The notes under the pieces are model-generated. The model was not told the DNA's origin. It made no database searches and saw only the letters and a program-made list of their open reading frames with translations. This document shows, piece by piece, positions 7,410 to 15,126 of a DNA stretch of 18,415 bases. This DNA is from an uncultured Collinsella sp. GTDB lineage: Bacteria > Actinomycetota > Coriobacteriia > Coriobacteriales > Coriobacteriaceae. The stretch spans positions 1 through 18,415 of the forward strand of contig URYU01000017.1 of assembly GCA_900552155.1 (NCBI GenBank), read 5' to 3'. Both the position numbers and the translations under genes were made by a program. Position 1 is the stretch's first letter; each line of letters starts with the position of its first letter.

Positions 7410-8032
7410 AGACCGAGAGCCTCTTTGACATCCCCGTACACGGTCTCGCGAGCCTGGTCACCGTTGACCGACTTGAGCAGACCCTGGCCACGATAGTAGT
7501 CGACGAGCGGGCTCGTGGACTTCTCGTAGACGTCGAGACGGTTCTTGATGGTCTCGGGCTTGTCGTCGTCGCGCTGATACATCTCGCCGCCACACTTGGG
7601 GCAGGTAGCATCGGCACCGGTGCCGGTGTAACCGCAGGCGCGGCAGGTGCGACGCGAAGACAGACGATCGATGATGACCTCGGGGGCCACATCGACCAGA
7701 AGGGCGCAGTCGATCTCGCGACCCATGGCGGAGAGCTCGGAATCGAGCGTCACGGCCTGGGCGGTGTTGCGCGGGAAGCCGTCGAGGATGAAGCCCTGCT
7801 GGGCGTCATCGGCGGCAAGGCGCTCCTTGACAAGGTCGATCACGAGCTGGTCGGGAACGAGCTCGCCAGCGTCCATGTACTTCTTAGCCTGAATACCAAG
7901 CTCGGTGCCACCCTTGACGGCAGCACGCAGCAGGTCGCCCGTGGAAATGTGGGCGACGCCAAACTCGGCGACGAGCTCCTGTGCGACGGTGCCCTTACCG
8001 GCACCCGGAGCTCCGAGCAATACGAGGTTCAT
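7406..8032 (-). CDS. adk: Adenylate kinase, zinc-binding long form
   Basis: Interconverts ATP + AMP and 2 ADP. The 208-aa protein starts MNLVLLGAPGAGKGT, with the P-loop at residues 7-15. It contains the AMP-binding STGDLLR (30-36) and FILDGFPRNTAQA (81-93). The LID domain holds four Cys (130, 133, 144, 147; CRAC...CPKC), the zinc-stabilised form typical of Gram-positives. I chose the ATG at 8032 because GAGGAGG lies 7 nt upstream; an in-frame TTG two codons earlier is too close to that site. It lies 18 nt after secY and overlaps map by 4 nt. Confidence 0.97.
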   Translation of the reverse strand: MNLVLLGAPGAGKGTVAQELVAEFGVAHISTGDLLRAAVKGGTELGIQAKKYMDAGELVPDQLVIDLVKERLAADDAQQGFILDGFPRNTAQAVTLDSELSAMGREIDCALLVDVAPEVIIDRLSSRRTCRACGYTGTGADATCPKCGGEMYQRDDDKPETIKNRLDVYEKSTSPLVDYYRGQGLLKSVNGDQARETVYGDVKEALGL

Positions 8033-8050
8033 GAGCAATCCTCCTCTAGC

Positions 8051-9337
8051 CTATTTAAAGAATCCATCGTAATCATACATCTTGATCTGGCCTTCGAGCT
8101 TATCGACCGTGTCGAGCACGACGCCGACCATGATGAGGATGGACGTGCCGCCAAATGCCTGAATCAGCTGGTTACCCGTGAAGGAGAAGATGATCGAAGG
8201 CACGATGGCGATGAGCGCCAAAAAGACAGCACTGGGAAGCGTGATCTTGTTGAGCGCGTTCTTGATGTAGGCCGCGGTAGCCCTACCCGGACGCACGCCC
8301 GGAATAAAGCCGCCCTGCTTCTTAAGGTTGTCGGCCGTGTCATCGGGGTTGAACACCATGGAGGTGTAGAAGTACGCGAAGAACACGATGAGGACAACGT
8401 TAAGCACCCAGTTGAGCCAGCCGCGCGAAAGCGCAGAAGCAACTGCCTGGATCCAGCCGATGCCGGGGAAGAACACGGCAATCTGAGCCGGGAAGTACAG
8501 CAGCGCCGAAGCGAAGATGATCGGCACGACACCCGCGGTGTTGACCTTGATGGGCAGGTAGGTGGTCTGGCCACCCATCATGCGACGGCCCACGACGCGC
8601 TTAGCGTAGGAGCCCGGGCTGCGGCGCTGGCCGCGCTCAAGGAAAACAATCAGCGGGATAACCAGCAGGATGATGGCGCAGATAATCACCATGGTGATGA
8701 TGCCACCGGCATTGCCCTCGGTGCTGGAGAAGATAGCCTGCGGCAGACCGGCCATGATGTTCGCAAAGATGATCAGCGACATGCCATTGCCGATACCGCG
8801 CTGGGTGATGAGCTCACCAATCCACATGATCAGCATGGCGCCCGCGGTGAGCGTGCCGACGATCATGAGGTCGAAGATGATCTCGGGAGCGCCGGCACCG
8901 TTGAAGCTGATGCCGAAGCTCTTAAAGAGGAAGAGGTAACCCACGGAGTTGAGGATTGCCAGAGCAAGGGTGAGGTAACGCGAATACTGCGTAATCTTGG
9001 TCTGACCGACCTCGCCCTCGCGGGCAAGCTCATGCAGGGAAGGCACGACGGCCTGGAGCATCTGGAGGATGATCGAGCTGGTGATGTAAGGCATGATGCC
9101 CAGCGAAAACACCGACACATAGCTCAACGCGCCGCCAGAGAAAAGATTCAGGAGGGCCATAGCACCTGCGGCGACCGAATTGTTATCGGTCGAGAAAAGG
9201 CCCAGCATCCCCTGGAAGGGAATGCCGGGCACAGGAACGTGCGCACCAATGCGGTACACGACGAGCATAGCTATGGTAAAAAGAATCTTTTCGCGCAATT
9301 CTTTGATGCGGAAAGCATTCTTAAGACCATTTAGCAC
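8051..9337 (-). CDS. secY: Protein translocase subunit SecY
   Basis: Channel-forming subunit of the SecYEG translocon in the cytoplasmic membrane. The 428-aa protein has ten predicted membrane-spanning segments. The family N-terminus [30 protein letters not shown] is followed by the plug and TM2 region, [12 protein letters not shown], and the TM5 block with the cytosolic loop [33 protein letters not shown] that contacts the ribosome and SecA. The start is GTG (9335-9337), which overlaps the rplO stop by 7 nt; an ATG within the overlap is out of frame. Overlap with rplO suggests translational coupling. Confidence 0.98.
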   Translation of the reverse strand: MLNGLKNAFRIKELREKILFTIAMLVVYRIGAHVPVPGIPFQGMLGLFSTDNNSVAAGAMALLNLFSGGALSYVSVFSLGIMPYITSSIILQMLQAVVPSLHELAREGEVGQTKITQYSRYLTLALAILNSVGYLFLFKSFGISFNGAGAPEIIFDLMIVGTLTAGAMLIMWIGELITQRGIGNGMSLIIFANIMAGLPQAIFSSTEGNAGGIITMVIICAIILLVIPLIVFLERGQRRSPGSYAKRVVGRRMMGGQTTYLPIKVNTAGVVPIIFASALLYFPAQIAVFFPGIGWIQAVASALSRGWLNWVLNVVLIVFFAYFYTSMVFNPDDTADNLKKQGGFIPGVRPGRATAAYIKNALNKITLPSAVFLALIAIVPSIIFSFTGNQLIQAFGGTSILIMVGVVLDTVDKLEGQIKMYDYDGFFK

Positions 9338-9780
9338 GGCAGCTCGACCTTTCCGCCGGCGGCCTCGATCTTGGCCTGCGCAGAAGCGCTGACCTTGTCG
9401 ACCTTGACCGTGAACTTCTTGGTGAGCTCACCATTGCCGAGCACCTTGACGGGCTCGAACTCGCTCTTGGTGATGCGAGCGGCCTTAAGAGCGGCACCGT
9501 CGATCACAGCGCCGTCCTCGAACTTACGCTCGAGACGCTCAACGTTAACAGCGGTGTACTCGATACGACGGGGGTTGCGGAAGCCCGGAAGCTTGGGCAG
9601 GCGCATGGCCAGCGGAGTCTGGCCACCCTCGAAGCCGGCACCCTTGGTGCCGCCAGAGCGGGAACCCTGGCCCTTCTGACCGCGGCCAGAAGTGGTGCCG
9701 TGACCCGAAGAATTGCCACGGCCGACGCGCTTGCGGTTCTTGGTGGAACCGGGCGCGGGAGTAAGATCGTGAAGCTGCAT
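9331..9780 (-). CDS. rplO: 50S ribosomal protein uL15 (L15)
   Basis: Late-assembly large-subunit protein. The 149-aa product begins [43 protein letters not shown], the basic Gly-rich rRNA-penetrating extension. This is followed by [21 protein letters not shown] and a C-terminal globular part containing [20 protein letters not shown] at 9780 lies 3 nt after the rpmD stop. Its 3' end overlaps secY by 7 nt. Confidence 0.98.
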   Translation of the reverse strand: MQLHDLTPAPGSTKNRKRVGRGNSSGHGTTSGRGQKGQGSRSGGTKGAGFEGGQTPLAMRLPKLPGFRNPRRIEYTAVNVERLERKFEDGAVIDGAALKAARITKSEFEPVKVLGNGELTKKFTVKVDKVSASAQAKIEAAGGKVELPC

Positions 9781-9783
9781 TTG

Positions 9784-9966
9784 CTACTCCTCTACAATCT
9801 CGACAAGGTGCTTGACCTTGAAGATCATGCCGCGGACGGACTCGTTGTCAGCAATCTCGCGAACCTCGCGGATCCTGTGGAGACCGAGGGCACGGACAGT
9901 ACGGACCTGGTCCTGCTTGCAACCGTTGGTGCTGCGGACCTGCTTGATCTTGATGGTGTCAGCCAT
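9784..9966 (-). CDS. rpmD: 50S ribosomal protein uL30 (L30)
   Basis: 60-aa large-subunit protein starting MADTIKIKQVRSTNGCKQDQ with the conserved RTVRALGLHRIREVREIADNESVRGMI block. Length is typical of bacterial L30. ATG at 9966 lies 2 nt after the rpsE stop; the ribosome site AAGGAGAAC is inside the rpsE 3' end. Confidence 0.97.
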   Translation of the reverse strand: MADTIKIKQVRSTNGCKQDQVRTVRALGLHRIREVREIADNESVRGMIFKVKHLVEIVEE

Positions 9967-9968
9967 GC

Positions 9969-10493
9969 TTAGTTCTCCTTACCGACGAACATCTCGGAGA
10001 CCGTCAGGCCACGGCGAGCCGCGACGTCCTCAGGGCTGGAGAGCTCCTTGAGGCCCTCGACGGCAGCCTTGATGATGTTGAGGCCGTTGTCGGTACCGAG
10101 GGACTTGGACAGGACGTTCTTGATGCCAGCAAGCTCAAAGAGGGGACGCACAGCGCCGCCGGCGATAACGCCGGTACCCTCGACAGCGGGCTTGATGATG
10201 ATGCGGCCGGCACCAAAGTGACCGAGAACCTCGTGCGGAATGGTGCCCTGATCGGTCACCGGCACGTGGAACATGTTCTTCTTGGCATCGAGAGACGCCT
10301 TGGAGATGGCCATGGGCACCTCAGCGGACTTGCCCATGCCAACGCCGACGTTGCCCTTGCCGTCACCAACGACGACGAGAGCGACGAGGCTCATGCGACG
10401 ACCACCCTTGACGGTCTTCGACACGCGGTTGATGTAAACGACGCGCTCCTCGAACTCGGAGGCCTCGCGCTGCTGCTTCTGATTACGAGCCAT
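9969..10493 (-). CDS. rpsE: 30S ribosomal protein uS5 (S5)
   Basis: Small-subunit protein at the mRNA entry channel that affects decoding accuracy. The 174-aa product has the double-stranded RNA-binding-like N-terminal domain ([43 protein letters not shown]), with the Gly-rich loop that carries spectinomycin-resistance positions in other species. The C-terminal domain includes [38 protein letters not shown] at 10493, 14 nt after rplR with AGGAGG upstream. Confidence 0.98.
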   Translation of the reverse strand: MARNQKQQREASEFEERVVYINRVSKTVKGGRRMSLVALVVVGDGKGNVGVGMGKSAEVPMAISKASLDAKKNMFHVPVTDQGTIPHEVLGHFGAGRIIIKPAVEGTGVIAGGAVRPLFELAGIKNVLSKSLGTDNGLNIIKAAVEGLKELSSPEDVAARRGLTVSEMFVGKEN

Positions 10494-10507
10494 GTGCTAC
10501 ATACCTC

Positions 10508-10876
10508 CTAGAACTCGAGACCGGCGGCACGAGCACCGTCGGCGAGGGCCTTGACGCGGCCATGGTAGATACGGCCACCGCGATCGAAGGCGACCTTGGT
10601 GATGCCGGCCTCGATGGCGCGCTTGCCAACGAGCTGACCGACCTTCTCCGCAGCCTCCTTGTTCGAGGTGTGGGTGCCCTTGAACTCGGCCTCGAGGGTC
10701 GAGGCAGAGACGAGCGTCAGGCTGGAGCCCTTGCTGTCGTCGATGATCTGGGCATAGATGTTGGCGTTAGTACGGGTCACGCGAAGACGCGGACGCTCGG
10801 AGGTACCCGAGACCTTGCCGCGAACACGACGCTGACGACGCTTGAGGCCTTCCAGCTTCGCCTTATGCTTGTTCAT
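10508..10876 (-). CDS. rplR: 50S ribosomal protein uL18 (L18)
   Basis: 5S rRNA-binding protein of the central protuberance. The 122-aa product begins [33 protein letters not shown]. It contains [22 protein letters not shown] and ends [25 protein letters not shown], all diagnostic for the family. ATG at 10876 with AGGAG upstream. The 75-nt gap to rplF contains a strong hairpin (10905-10926). Confidence 0.98.
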   Translation of the reverse strand: MNKHKAKLEGLKRRQRRVRGKVSGTSERPRLRVTRTNANIYAQIIDDSKGSSLTLVSASTLEAEFKGTHTSNKEAAEKVGQLVGKRAIEAGITKVAFDRGGRIYHGRVKALADGARAAGLEF

Positions 10877-10904
10877 ACGTAAACTCCTAAAAAGGTTGAT
10901 CTTG

Positions 10905-10926
10905 CCAGCACCTGACGGGGTGCTGG
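10905..10926. promoter_or_regulatory. Intraoperonic hairpin between rplF and rplR
   Basis: Perfect 8-bp GC-rich inverted repeat (CCAGCACC/GGTGCTGG) with a 6-nt loop. On the minus strand it is followed by a non-T stretch and only later by a short T-run, so it is not a strong terminator. An RNA-processing site, stabiliser or attenuator is possible. Confidence 0.55.
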
Positions 10927-10951
10927 TCTTATGCGAGTGAGTCGGTTACGA

Positions 10952-11488
10952 CTACTTGGCGGCCTTACCCAGCTTGCGGCGGATGTGCTCGCCAACGTAG
11001 TGGATACCCTTGCCCTTGTAAGGCTCGGGAGGACGATGGCCGCGGATCTCAGCGGCGATCTGACCGACCTGCTGCTTGTTGATACCCTTGACGTTCACGT
11101 GGGTGTTGTCGGGAACCTCGAAGGTGATGCCCTCGGGAGCCTCGACGATCACGGGGTGCGAGAAGCCCAGGGAGAACTCGAGGTTCTTGCCCTTCTGCTG
11201 CACGCGGTAACCGACGCCGGCGAGCTCGAGCTTCTTCTCGAAGCCCTCGGAAACGCCAACAACCATGTTGTGGATGAGGGCGCGGGTGAGGCCGTGGCGG
11301 GCACGGGTCTCACGCTCGTCGTCGGGACGGGAAACGGTGAGGACGTTGTCCTCGACGTTGATAGCGAGCTTCTCAAAGACATCGAGCTCGAGCTGGCCCT
11401 TGGGGCCCTTGACGACAACATTGTTGCCGTTGACTGCCACTTCGACTCCGGCGGGAATCTGGACAGGCTTATTACCGATACGAGACAC
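10952..11488 (-). CDS. rplF: 50S ribosomal protein uL6 (L6)
   Basis: Large-subunit protein near the factor-binding site. The 178-aa product begins [33 protein letters not shown]. It contains the second beta-alpha repeat and ends with the signature [25 protein letters not shown]. The start codon is GTG (11486-11488), chosen because AAGGAG lies 6 nt upstream and the family N-terminus begins there. A 33-nt gap separates it from rpsH. Confidence 0.98.
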   Translation of the reverse strand: MSRIGNKPVQIPAGVEVAVNGNNVVVKGPKGQLELDVFEKLAINVEDNVLTVSRPDDERETRARHGLTRALIHNMVVGVSEGFEKKLELAGVGYRVQQKGKNLEFSLGFSHPVIVEAPEGITFEVPDNTHVNVKGINKQQVGQIAAEIRGHRPPEPYKGKGIHYVGEHIRRKLGKAAK

Positions 11489-11521
11489 GGTGATCTCCTT
11501 TCCTTCTACCTACCGAGCGAA

Positions 11522-11920
11522 TTACCAGACGTAAGCGATGATCTCGCCGCCGACGTTGTGCTTGCGAGCATCGCGGTCGGTCATGACGCCATGGCTGGTG
11601 GAAATAATGGCGGTACCAAGGCCACCGCGGACGCGGGGCATGTCGGCAACGCCGGTGTACTTACGCAGGCCCGGCTTGGAAATGCGGCGGATGCCGTTGA
11701 TGACCTTAGCCTTCTTGGGACCATACTTAAGCGTGATGTGCAGAGTCTTCTGGGGAACGGTGTCCTCGACATCGTAGCCCTCGATGTAGCCCTCCTCGTG
11801 CAGAACACGAGCGATCTCGACGAGCTTCTTGCTGCTCGGCATGGAGACCGTGGCCTTGTTCACAGAGTTAGCGTTACGGATGCGCGTAAGCATATCTGCG
11901 ATCGGGTCTGTAAGGTTCAT
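11522..11920 (-). CDS. rpsH: 30S ribosomal protein uS8 (S8)
   Basis: Primary 16S rRNA-binding protein; in E. coli it is also the translational repressor of the spc operon, acting near the rplE start. The 132-aa product begins [20 protein letters not shown]. It contains [22 protein letters not shown] and ends with the highly conserved [40 protein letters not shown] at 11920 with GAAGGAGAA upstream. The 119-nt gap to rpsN holds a hairpin at 11962-11984. Confidence 0.98.
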   Translation of the reverse strand: MNLTDPIADMLTRIRNANSVNKATVSMPSSKKLVEIARVLHEEGYIEGYDVEDTVPQKTLHITLKYGPKKAKVINGIRRISKPGLRKYTGVADMPRVRGGLGTAIISTSHGVMTDRDARKHNVGGEIIAYVW

Positions 11921-11961
11921 ACAGATTCTCCTTCGTTCTTGATGAACACGTGCTCTTGGTT

Positions 11962-11984
11962 CTTCGCCGCCCTTAACGGCAAAG
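11962..11984. promoter_or_regulatory. Hairpin between rpsN and rpsH
   Basis: 8-bp stem on the minus strand (CTTTGCCG with CGGCGAAG, one G-U pair) with a 7-nt loop, located 42-78 nt upstream of the rpsH ATG. No T-tract follows, so it is probably not a terminator. Confidence 0.4.
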
Positions 11985-12039
11985 CCTTTTTAGCGCGTTT
12001 TCCCTGTTCCAAACTGATGCTTGAAACGCTGGTAGTGAC

Positions 12040-12225
12040 TTACCAGCTGGCCTTCTTAACGCCGGGAAGCTCGCCCTTGAGTGCAAGCTCGCGGAAGCAG
12101 ACACGGCACAGGCCGAACTTGCGGTACACAGAGTGCGGACGGCCGCAGCGCTGGCAGCGCGTGTACTCACGAGTAGAGAACTTCTGCTTGCGATTGCACT
12201 TGACGATCATCGATGTCTTAGCCAC
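12040..12225 (-). CDS. rpsN: 30S ribosomal protein uS14, zinc-binding type Z
   Basis: 61-aa short S14 of the 30S head. It begins [48 protein letters not shown]. Cys24, Cys27, Cys40 and Cys43 (CQRC...CRVC) form the zinc site that distinguishes this form from the about 90-100-aa zinc-free paralog. The start codon is GTG (12223-12225), supported by GAGGAGG 6 nt upstream. It follows rplE after a 79-nt gap containing a strong hairpin (12260-12289). Confidence 0.97.
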   Translation of the reverse strand: MAKTSMIVKCNRKQKFSTREYTRCQRCGRPHSVYRKFGLCRVCFRELALKGELPGVKKASW

Positions 12226-12259
12226 TTATATCCTCCTCACATAGAGTATTGTTCGCCCC

Positions 12260-12289
12260 AAGCGCCGCCCCCTTGTGGGAACGGCGCTT
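12260..12289. promoter_or_regulatory. Strong hairpin between rplE and rpsN
   Basis: Perfect 8-bp arms AAGCGCCG (12260-12267) and CGGCGCTT (12282-12289), with a loop containing a further CCC/GGG complement. It starts 15 nt after the rplE stop on the minus strand and is not followed by a T-run. A cleavage or stability element, or a regulatory leader for rpsN, is more likely than full termination. Confidence 0.55.
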
Positions 12290-12304
12290 ATAGGGCAGGT
12301 GAAC

Positions 12305-12862
12305 CTATTTCTTGAACGGGAAACCGAAGGCGTCCAGAAGGGCCTTGGCCTCCTCATCGGTGTTGGCGGTGGTCACGAAAGTGATGTCCATACCACGCTG
12401 GTGATCGACGGAATCGAAGTCGATCTCGGGGAAGATGAGCTGCTCGGTGACGCCCATGGAGAAGTTACCACGGCCGTCGAAGCTCTTGGCGGAGATGCCG
12501 CGGAAGTCGCGGATACGGGGGATCGCGACGGAGGTCAGACGATCGAAGAACTCCCACATACGGTCGCCACGCAGGGTAACCTTGCAGCCGATCGGCATAC
12601 CAGCGCGCAGGCGGAAGGTAGCGATGGACTTGCGGGCACGGGTGATCATCGGCTGCTGGCCGGTGATGGCGCGCAGGTCGCGCACGGCACCGTCGATGGC
12701 CTTGGAATCGGTAGCGGCCTCGCCGACACCCATGTTCACGACGATCTTCTCAAACTTGGGGATCATCATGACGTTCTCGTACTGGAACTTGTCCTGAAGC
12801 TGCTGCTTGACCTCGTTGTTGTACTTGGTCTTCAGACGCGGCACATACTTCTCTTCTGCCAT
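12305..12862 (-). CDS. rplE: 50S ribosomal protein uL5 (L5); first gene of the local ribosomal operon
   Basis: 5S rRNA-binding protein of the central protuberance that contacts S13. The 185-aa product includes [37 protein letters not shown], the [35 protein letters not shown] block, and [42 protein letters not shown] at 12862 with AAGGAG 8 nt upstream. In nearly all bacteria rplE directly follows rplX. Here no rplX, rplN or rpsQ lies upstream: 227 nt of unique sequence with a candidate promoter (13000-13028) is followed by a palindromic repeat and then xdhC. Confidence 0.97.
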   Translation of the reverse strand: MAEEKYVPRLKTKYNNEVKQQLQDKFQYENVMMIPKFEKIVVNMGVGEAATDSKAIDGAVRDLRAITGQQPMITRARKSIATFRLRAGMPIGCKVTLRGDRMWEFFDRLTSVAIPRIRDFRGISAKSFDGRGNFSMGVTEQLIFPEIDFDSVDHQRGMDITFVTTANTDEEAKALLDAFGFPFKK

Positions 12863-13089
12863 TGTTCACTCCTTCTTGGGGTTTTAAGCACGGGGCGTGG
12901 CCACGATGGGTTGTCCTCGTGCCTCCTGGCTGCATCCGCGCCGCTCATGGCATTTTGCGGTTTGGACTCGACGCAGCAGGAGCCGACAAAACAATCGGTA
13001 CTATACGCGCATCGGGAGCGTATTTCCAGAAAAACCTCGTCTGCCTGCACAACTCCACAACTCCCCCGCACAAATGGATCCCAAAAAGC
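12863..13089 (-). other. Non-coding upstream region of rplE
   Basis: Part of a 311-nt stretch without a gene (12863-13173). I see no credible coding region in any frame and no recognisable 3' end of rplX. It contains a candidate promoter (13000-13028) and a leader of about 130 nt with small hairpin potential: CACGA/TCGTG around 12902-12922 and a GTGGCCAC palindrome next to it. The rest of the stretch is the 67-bp element at 13090-13156 and the xdhC 3' flank. Confidence 0.6.
13000..13028 (-). promoter_or_regulatory. Candidate promoter for rplE and the ribosomal operon
   Basis: On the minus strand TGGAAA (13023-13028) and TATAGT (13000-13005, 5 of 6 matches to TATAAT) are separated by exactly 17 nt. 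The predicted start lies about 130 nt before the rplE ATG. A dedicated promoter is needed here because the normal upstream ribosomal genes are missing. Judged by eye. Confidence 0.5.
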
Positions 13090-13156
13090 AGTTGCGGTGA
13101 AATAGGGACTGTTTGGCGGCCTAACAGGCTTAAACAGTCCGTATTTCACCGCAACT
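13090..13156. repeat. 67-bp palindromic repeat element, copy 1 (between xdhC and rplE)
   Basis: Two 25-nt arms (13090-13114 and 13132-13156) are complementary at 24 of 25 positions, with a 17-nt spacer that itself contains GCCTAACAGGC. Outer ends read AGTTGCGGTGAAATA and its complement. A related 67-bp copy lies at 15878-15944. On the minus strand it is followed by GCTTTTTGGG, so it may terminate xdhC transcripts. No coding capacity; it resembles a REP/MITE-type non-autonomous element. Confidence 0.85.
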
Positions 13157-13173
13157 TATTGATGGGGATGAGA

Positions 13174-14217
13174 TTAGCGTTTACGGGGAACGAGCTTGGT
13201 GCGGCGCAGGTGGATCATCTCGGCGGCTATGGAGATGGCGATCTCCTCGGGGTCCTCGGCCTCGATGGCAACGCCAATCGGCAGGTGCAGCTCATCGATC
13301 TGGTCCTGCGTAAAGCCCTCCTGCTCCAGGCGGGCGCGCACAAAGGCCGTCTTGCGGCGCGAACCCAGACAGCCCAGGTAGGCAGGCTTGGCGCGCATGG
13401 CCTGAATCACCACGTCGATATCGGACTTGTGACCCGCCGTGGCGACGACCACCAGGTCGCGCGGGCCGATGGGGCACTGCTTGCTCAGGCTCTTGTAGTC
13501 GACCAGGCGACGGTCGTAGACACCGGGCACCCATTCGGGGGTCAACGTGCCGGGGCGATCGTCGCCGGCCACGACGGCAAAGCCCGCCGCCGTGAGCACG
13601 CGCGCCGTCGCGGCACCCACGTGTCCGCAGCCAAAGATGTAGGTCAGGCCCTCGGGGCAGAGCGTCTCGATGTGCGCGGGAGGAATCTCGGAGGCGGCGT
13701 TGGTGTAGGTGACCTTACTCCCCTCCTCCACCAGCGAAAGCTCGGGGCAGCCGGCAATGGTATGGCGCGATGCCTCGCCATGGTACTCGACCACATCGCC
13801 CTCCAGGGCCTGAATGACAAACGGTTCAAAGTCGATGACGAAGTCGCCGATACGTCGATACGTCAAGACGTCGGCAATTTCCTGGAACAACGGTGCCTGG
13901 ATCGCATCCAGATGCAGATAGCACAGGCAGATGGCTCCGCCGCAGATCATACCGGTATCGGAGTTCTCGCCGCCCATGGTGTAGCGGACCAGACGCGATT
14001 GCCCCGCGGCCAGCAGCTCTCGCGCCTCGTCCAGCGCAAAAAGCTCGATCTTGCCGCCGCCGATGGTGCCCGCCTGGCTACCGTCGGCAAAGACGGCCAT
14101 CCAGGCGCCCACGCCGCGCGGCGACGACCCCGCCGTGCCGGCCACGACCACGAGCTCGCACGTCTCGCCAGCACGCAGGGCGACAAGCGCCGCATTCACA
14201 ACATCGAGCTTTTCCAT
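13174..14217 (-). CDS. xdhC: XdhC family protein (molybdenum hydroxylase maturation)
   Basis: Members of this family bind molybdenum cofactor, promote its sulfuration and hand it to xanthine dehydrogenase-type hydroxylases. The 347-aa protein has the N-terminal XdhC/CoxI domain with VVVAGTAGSSPRGVGAWM (23-40), GTIGGGKIE (50-58) and the conserved MICGG containing Cys92. A C-terminal Rossmann-like domain opens with YIFGCGHVGAATARVL (193-208) and has GDDRPG and YLGCLGSRRKT. ATG at 14217 with GAAGG upstream; the ribosome site overlaps the end of yqeB 9 nt earlier, so the two form an operon. Cellular partners, the Mo hydroxylase subunits, are not in the window. The symbol denotes the family; a selenium-dependent hydroxylase role is inferred from yqeB and yqeC. 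Confidence 0.9.
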   Translation of the reverse strand: MEKLDVVNAALVALRAGETCELVVVAGTAGSSPRGVGAWMAVFADGSQAGTIGGGKIELFALDEARELLAAGQSRLVRYTMGGENSDTGMICGGAICLCYLHLDAIQAPLFQEIADVLTYRRIGDFVIDFEPFVIQALEGDVVEYHGEASRHTIAGCPELSLVEEGSKVTYTNAASEIPPAHIETLCPEGLTYIFGCGHVGAATARVLTAAGFAVVAGDDRPGTLTPEWVPGVYDRRLVDYKSLSKQCPIGPRDLVVVATAGHKSDIDVVIQAMRAKPAYLGCLGSRRKTAFVRARLEQEGFTQDQIDELHLPIGVAIEAEDPEEIAISIAAEMIHLRRTKLVPRKR

Positions 14218-14226
14218 TGCCGCCTT

Positions 14227-15021
14227 CTATCCTCTAAAGATATCGGTGAGCATAGCGAGTGCCTCGAGCACGCCGCCGCCGACCGACGTCGCCTTGTCCG
14301 AAATGTAGTTGATATAGCTGGCATCGCCGCGCGGATCGACATCGGCGCATTTAAAGCCCTCAGTCACCTGCACGCCGTTCGCCAAAAGCCCGCGCAGACA
14401 GCCATCGATCTGCGTGCACATGGGCGAATCGCCCGCGTAGCCAATCACGTCTCCGGCGCTCACGATGTCGCCGATCGCGCGGTCGGACCGAAACACGCCG
14501 GCGGCGGGGCTGTGGATAACGCGCTCTCTGCCATAGCCAGCGATAATGCCCGGCACGCCCGTGTTGGGTTGGGGCGAACCCTGGGTAATGACACGGCCCA
14601 GGAAATGCCCGCGCATGGTCTCGACCACGGCGTCGCAATCGACCGGCGCGGTAAAGCCCGGCCCCACGGCGATGACGGTAGGCGCCATGTCGCGCGTGGT
14701 GCCCAGGTTGCGCTTGGCCAAAATCGCGTCGACCACAGCCGCGGGTTTAAGCTCATCGAGCATCTTGGCCTGGGGGTCCACCACCACGGCGACATCCCCC
14801 GCCTCGGTAATCTCAAGCGCCTCGGCCGGCGTCTGTGCCAAGCGAGCGCGAATGCCCTCGACCTCGACCTCGCCCAAGCGAATAGCCTCGCAAAAACTGA
14901 TTGTGCGGCGGATGCACGTGGGAACCGCGATATCGGCCATAACGACCGACACGCCGGCGCGCACCAAGCGAGCGGCGACGCCCGTGGCGATATCGCCGGC
15001 GCCGCGAACATAAACGAGCAT
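14227..15021 (-). CDS. yqeB: YqeB, selenium-dependent molybdenum hydroxylase system protein (EF2563 family)
   Basis: Accessory protein found with selenium-dependent molybdenum hydroxylases and linked to labile selenium cofactor maturation; its biochemistry is not settled. The 264-aa product has the family N-terminal dinucleotide-binding-like motif MLVYVRGAGDIATGVAARLVRAGVSVVMADI. It also has the conserved SFCEAIRLGEVEVEGI, APTVIAVGPGFTAPVDCDAVVETMRGHFLGRVI, and the C-terminal GVFRSDRAIGDIVSAGDVIGYAG. ATG at 15021 with GGGAGGTG upstream. It is divergent from yqeC across a 105-nt spacer and is followed by xdhC in the same operon. Confidence 0.9.
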   Translation of the reverse strand: MLVYVRGAGDIATGVAARLVRAGVSVVMADIAVPTCIRRTISFCEAIRLGEVEVEGIRARLAQTPAEALEITEAGDVAVVVDPQAKMLDELKPAAVVDAILAKRNLGTTRDMAPTVIAVGPGFTAPVDCDAVVETMRGHFLGRVITQGSPQPNTGVPGIIAGYGRERVIHSPAAGVFRSDRAIGDIVSAGDVIGYAGDSPMCTQIDGCLRGLLANGVQVTEGFKCADVDPRGDASYINYISDKATSVGGGVLEALAMLTDIFRG

Positions 15022-15063
15022 TCCCGGGACACCTCCCTGTGCTACGGTTTGAGCAGAGCAAAT

Positions 15064-15076
15064 GCGGTTCGACCGC
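15064..15076. promoter_or_regulatory. 13-bp palindrome in the yqeB-yqeC divergent region
   Basis: GCGGTTCGACCGC has 5-bp perfect arms around TCG. It lies in the 105-nt spacer between the divergent yqeB and yqeC starts, where an operator is expected. It could also form a hairpin in the yqeB leader. Confidence 0.35.
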
Positions 15077-15087
15077 TACTCCTCTGA

Positions 15088-15113
15088 TGATTATTTATTA
15101 TCACAGTATTATA
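15088..15113. promoter_or_regulatory. AT-rich divergent promoter region of yqeB and yqeC
   Basis: TGATTATTTATTATCA (15088-15103) is an imperfect palindrome (6 of 8 pairs). Just beside it 15108-15113 reads a perfect TATAAT on the minus strand and 15107-15112 reads TATTAT on the plus strand. A minus-strand transcript would give yqeB a leader of about 80 nt. I find no good -35 box for either direction, which would suit an activator-dependent promoter. The region stands out as AT-rich in an otherwise GC-rich stretch. Confidence 0.45.
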
Positions 15114-15126
15114 CGGCGGTGAACAG

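Noticed and set aside
8036..8038. Upstream TTG start for adk
   Set aside because: It abuts the GAGGAGG ribosome site; the ATG two codons later has proper spacing and matches family N-termini.
7949..9334. 461-codon plus-strand open frame opposite secY
   Set aside because: Its His/Asp/Glu-rich product is the complement of membrane-segment codons of secY.
12832..13149. Minus-strand 105-codon frame just upstream of rplE, considered as a remnant of rplX
   Set aside because: It overlaps the rplE start and runs through the palindromic repeat. It shows none of the KOW-type motifs of L24.
13090..13156. 67-bp palindrome as a CRISPR unit or tRNA
   Set aside because: Only single copies with no spacers, and no cloverleaf or CCA-type end; a hairpin repeat explains it.
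12862..15087. 741-codon plus-strand open frame
   Set aside because: It lies opposite xdhC and yqeB, whose products show clear family motifs. The translated sequence is Arg/His/Asp-rich with no domain, an artefact of high-GC third-position bias.
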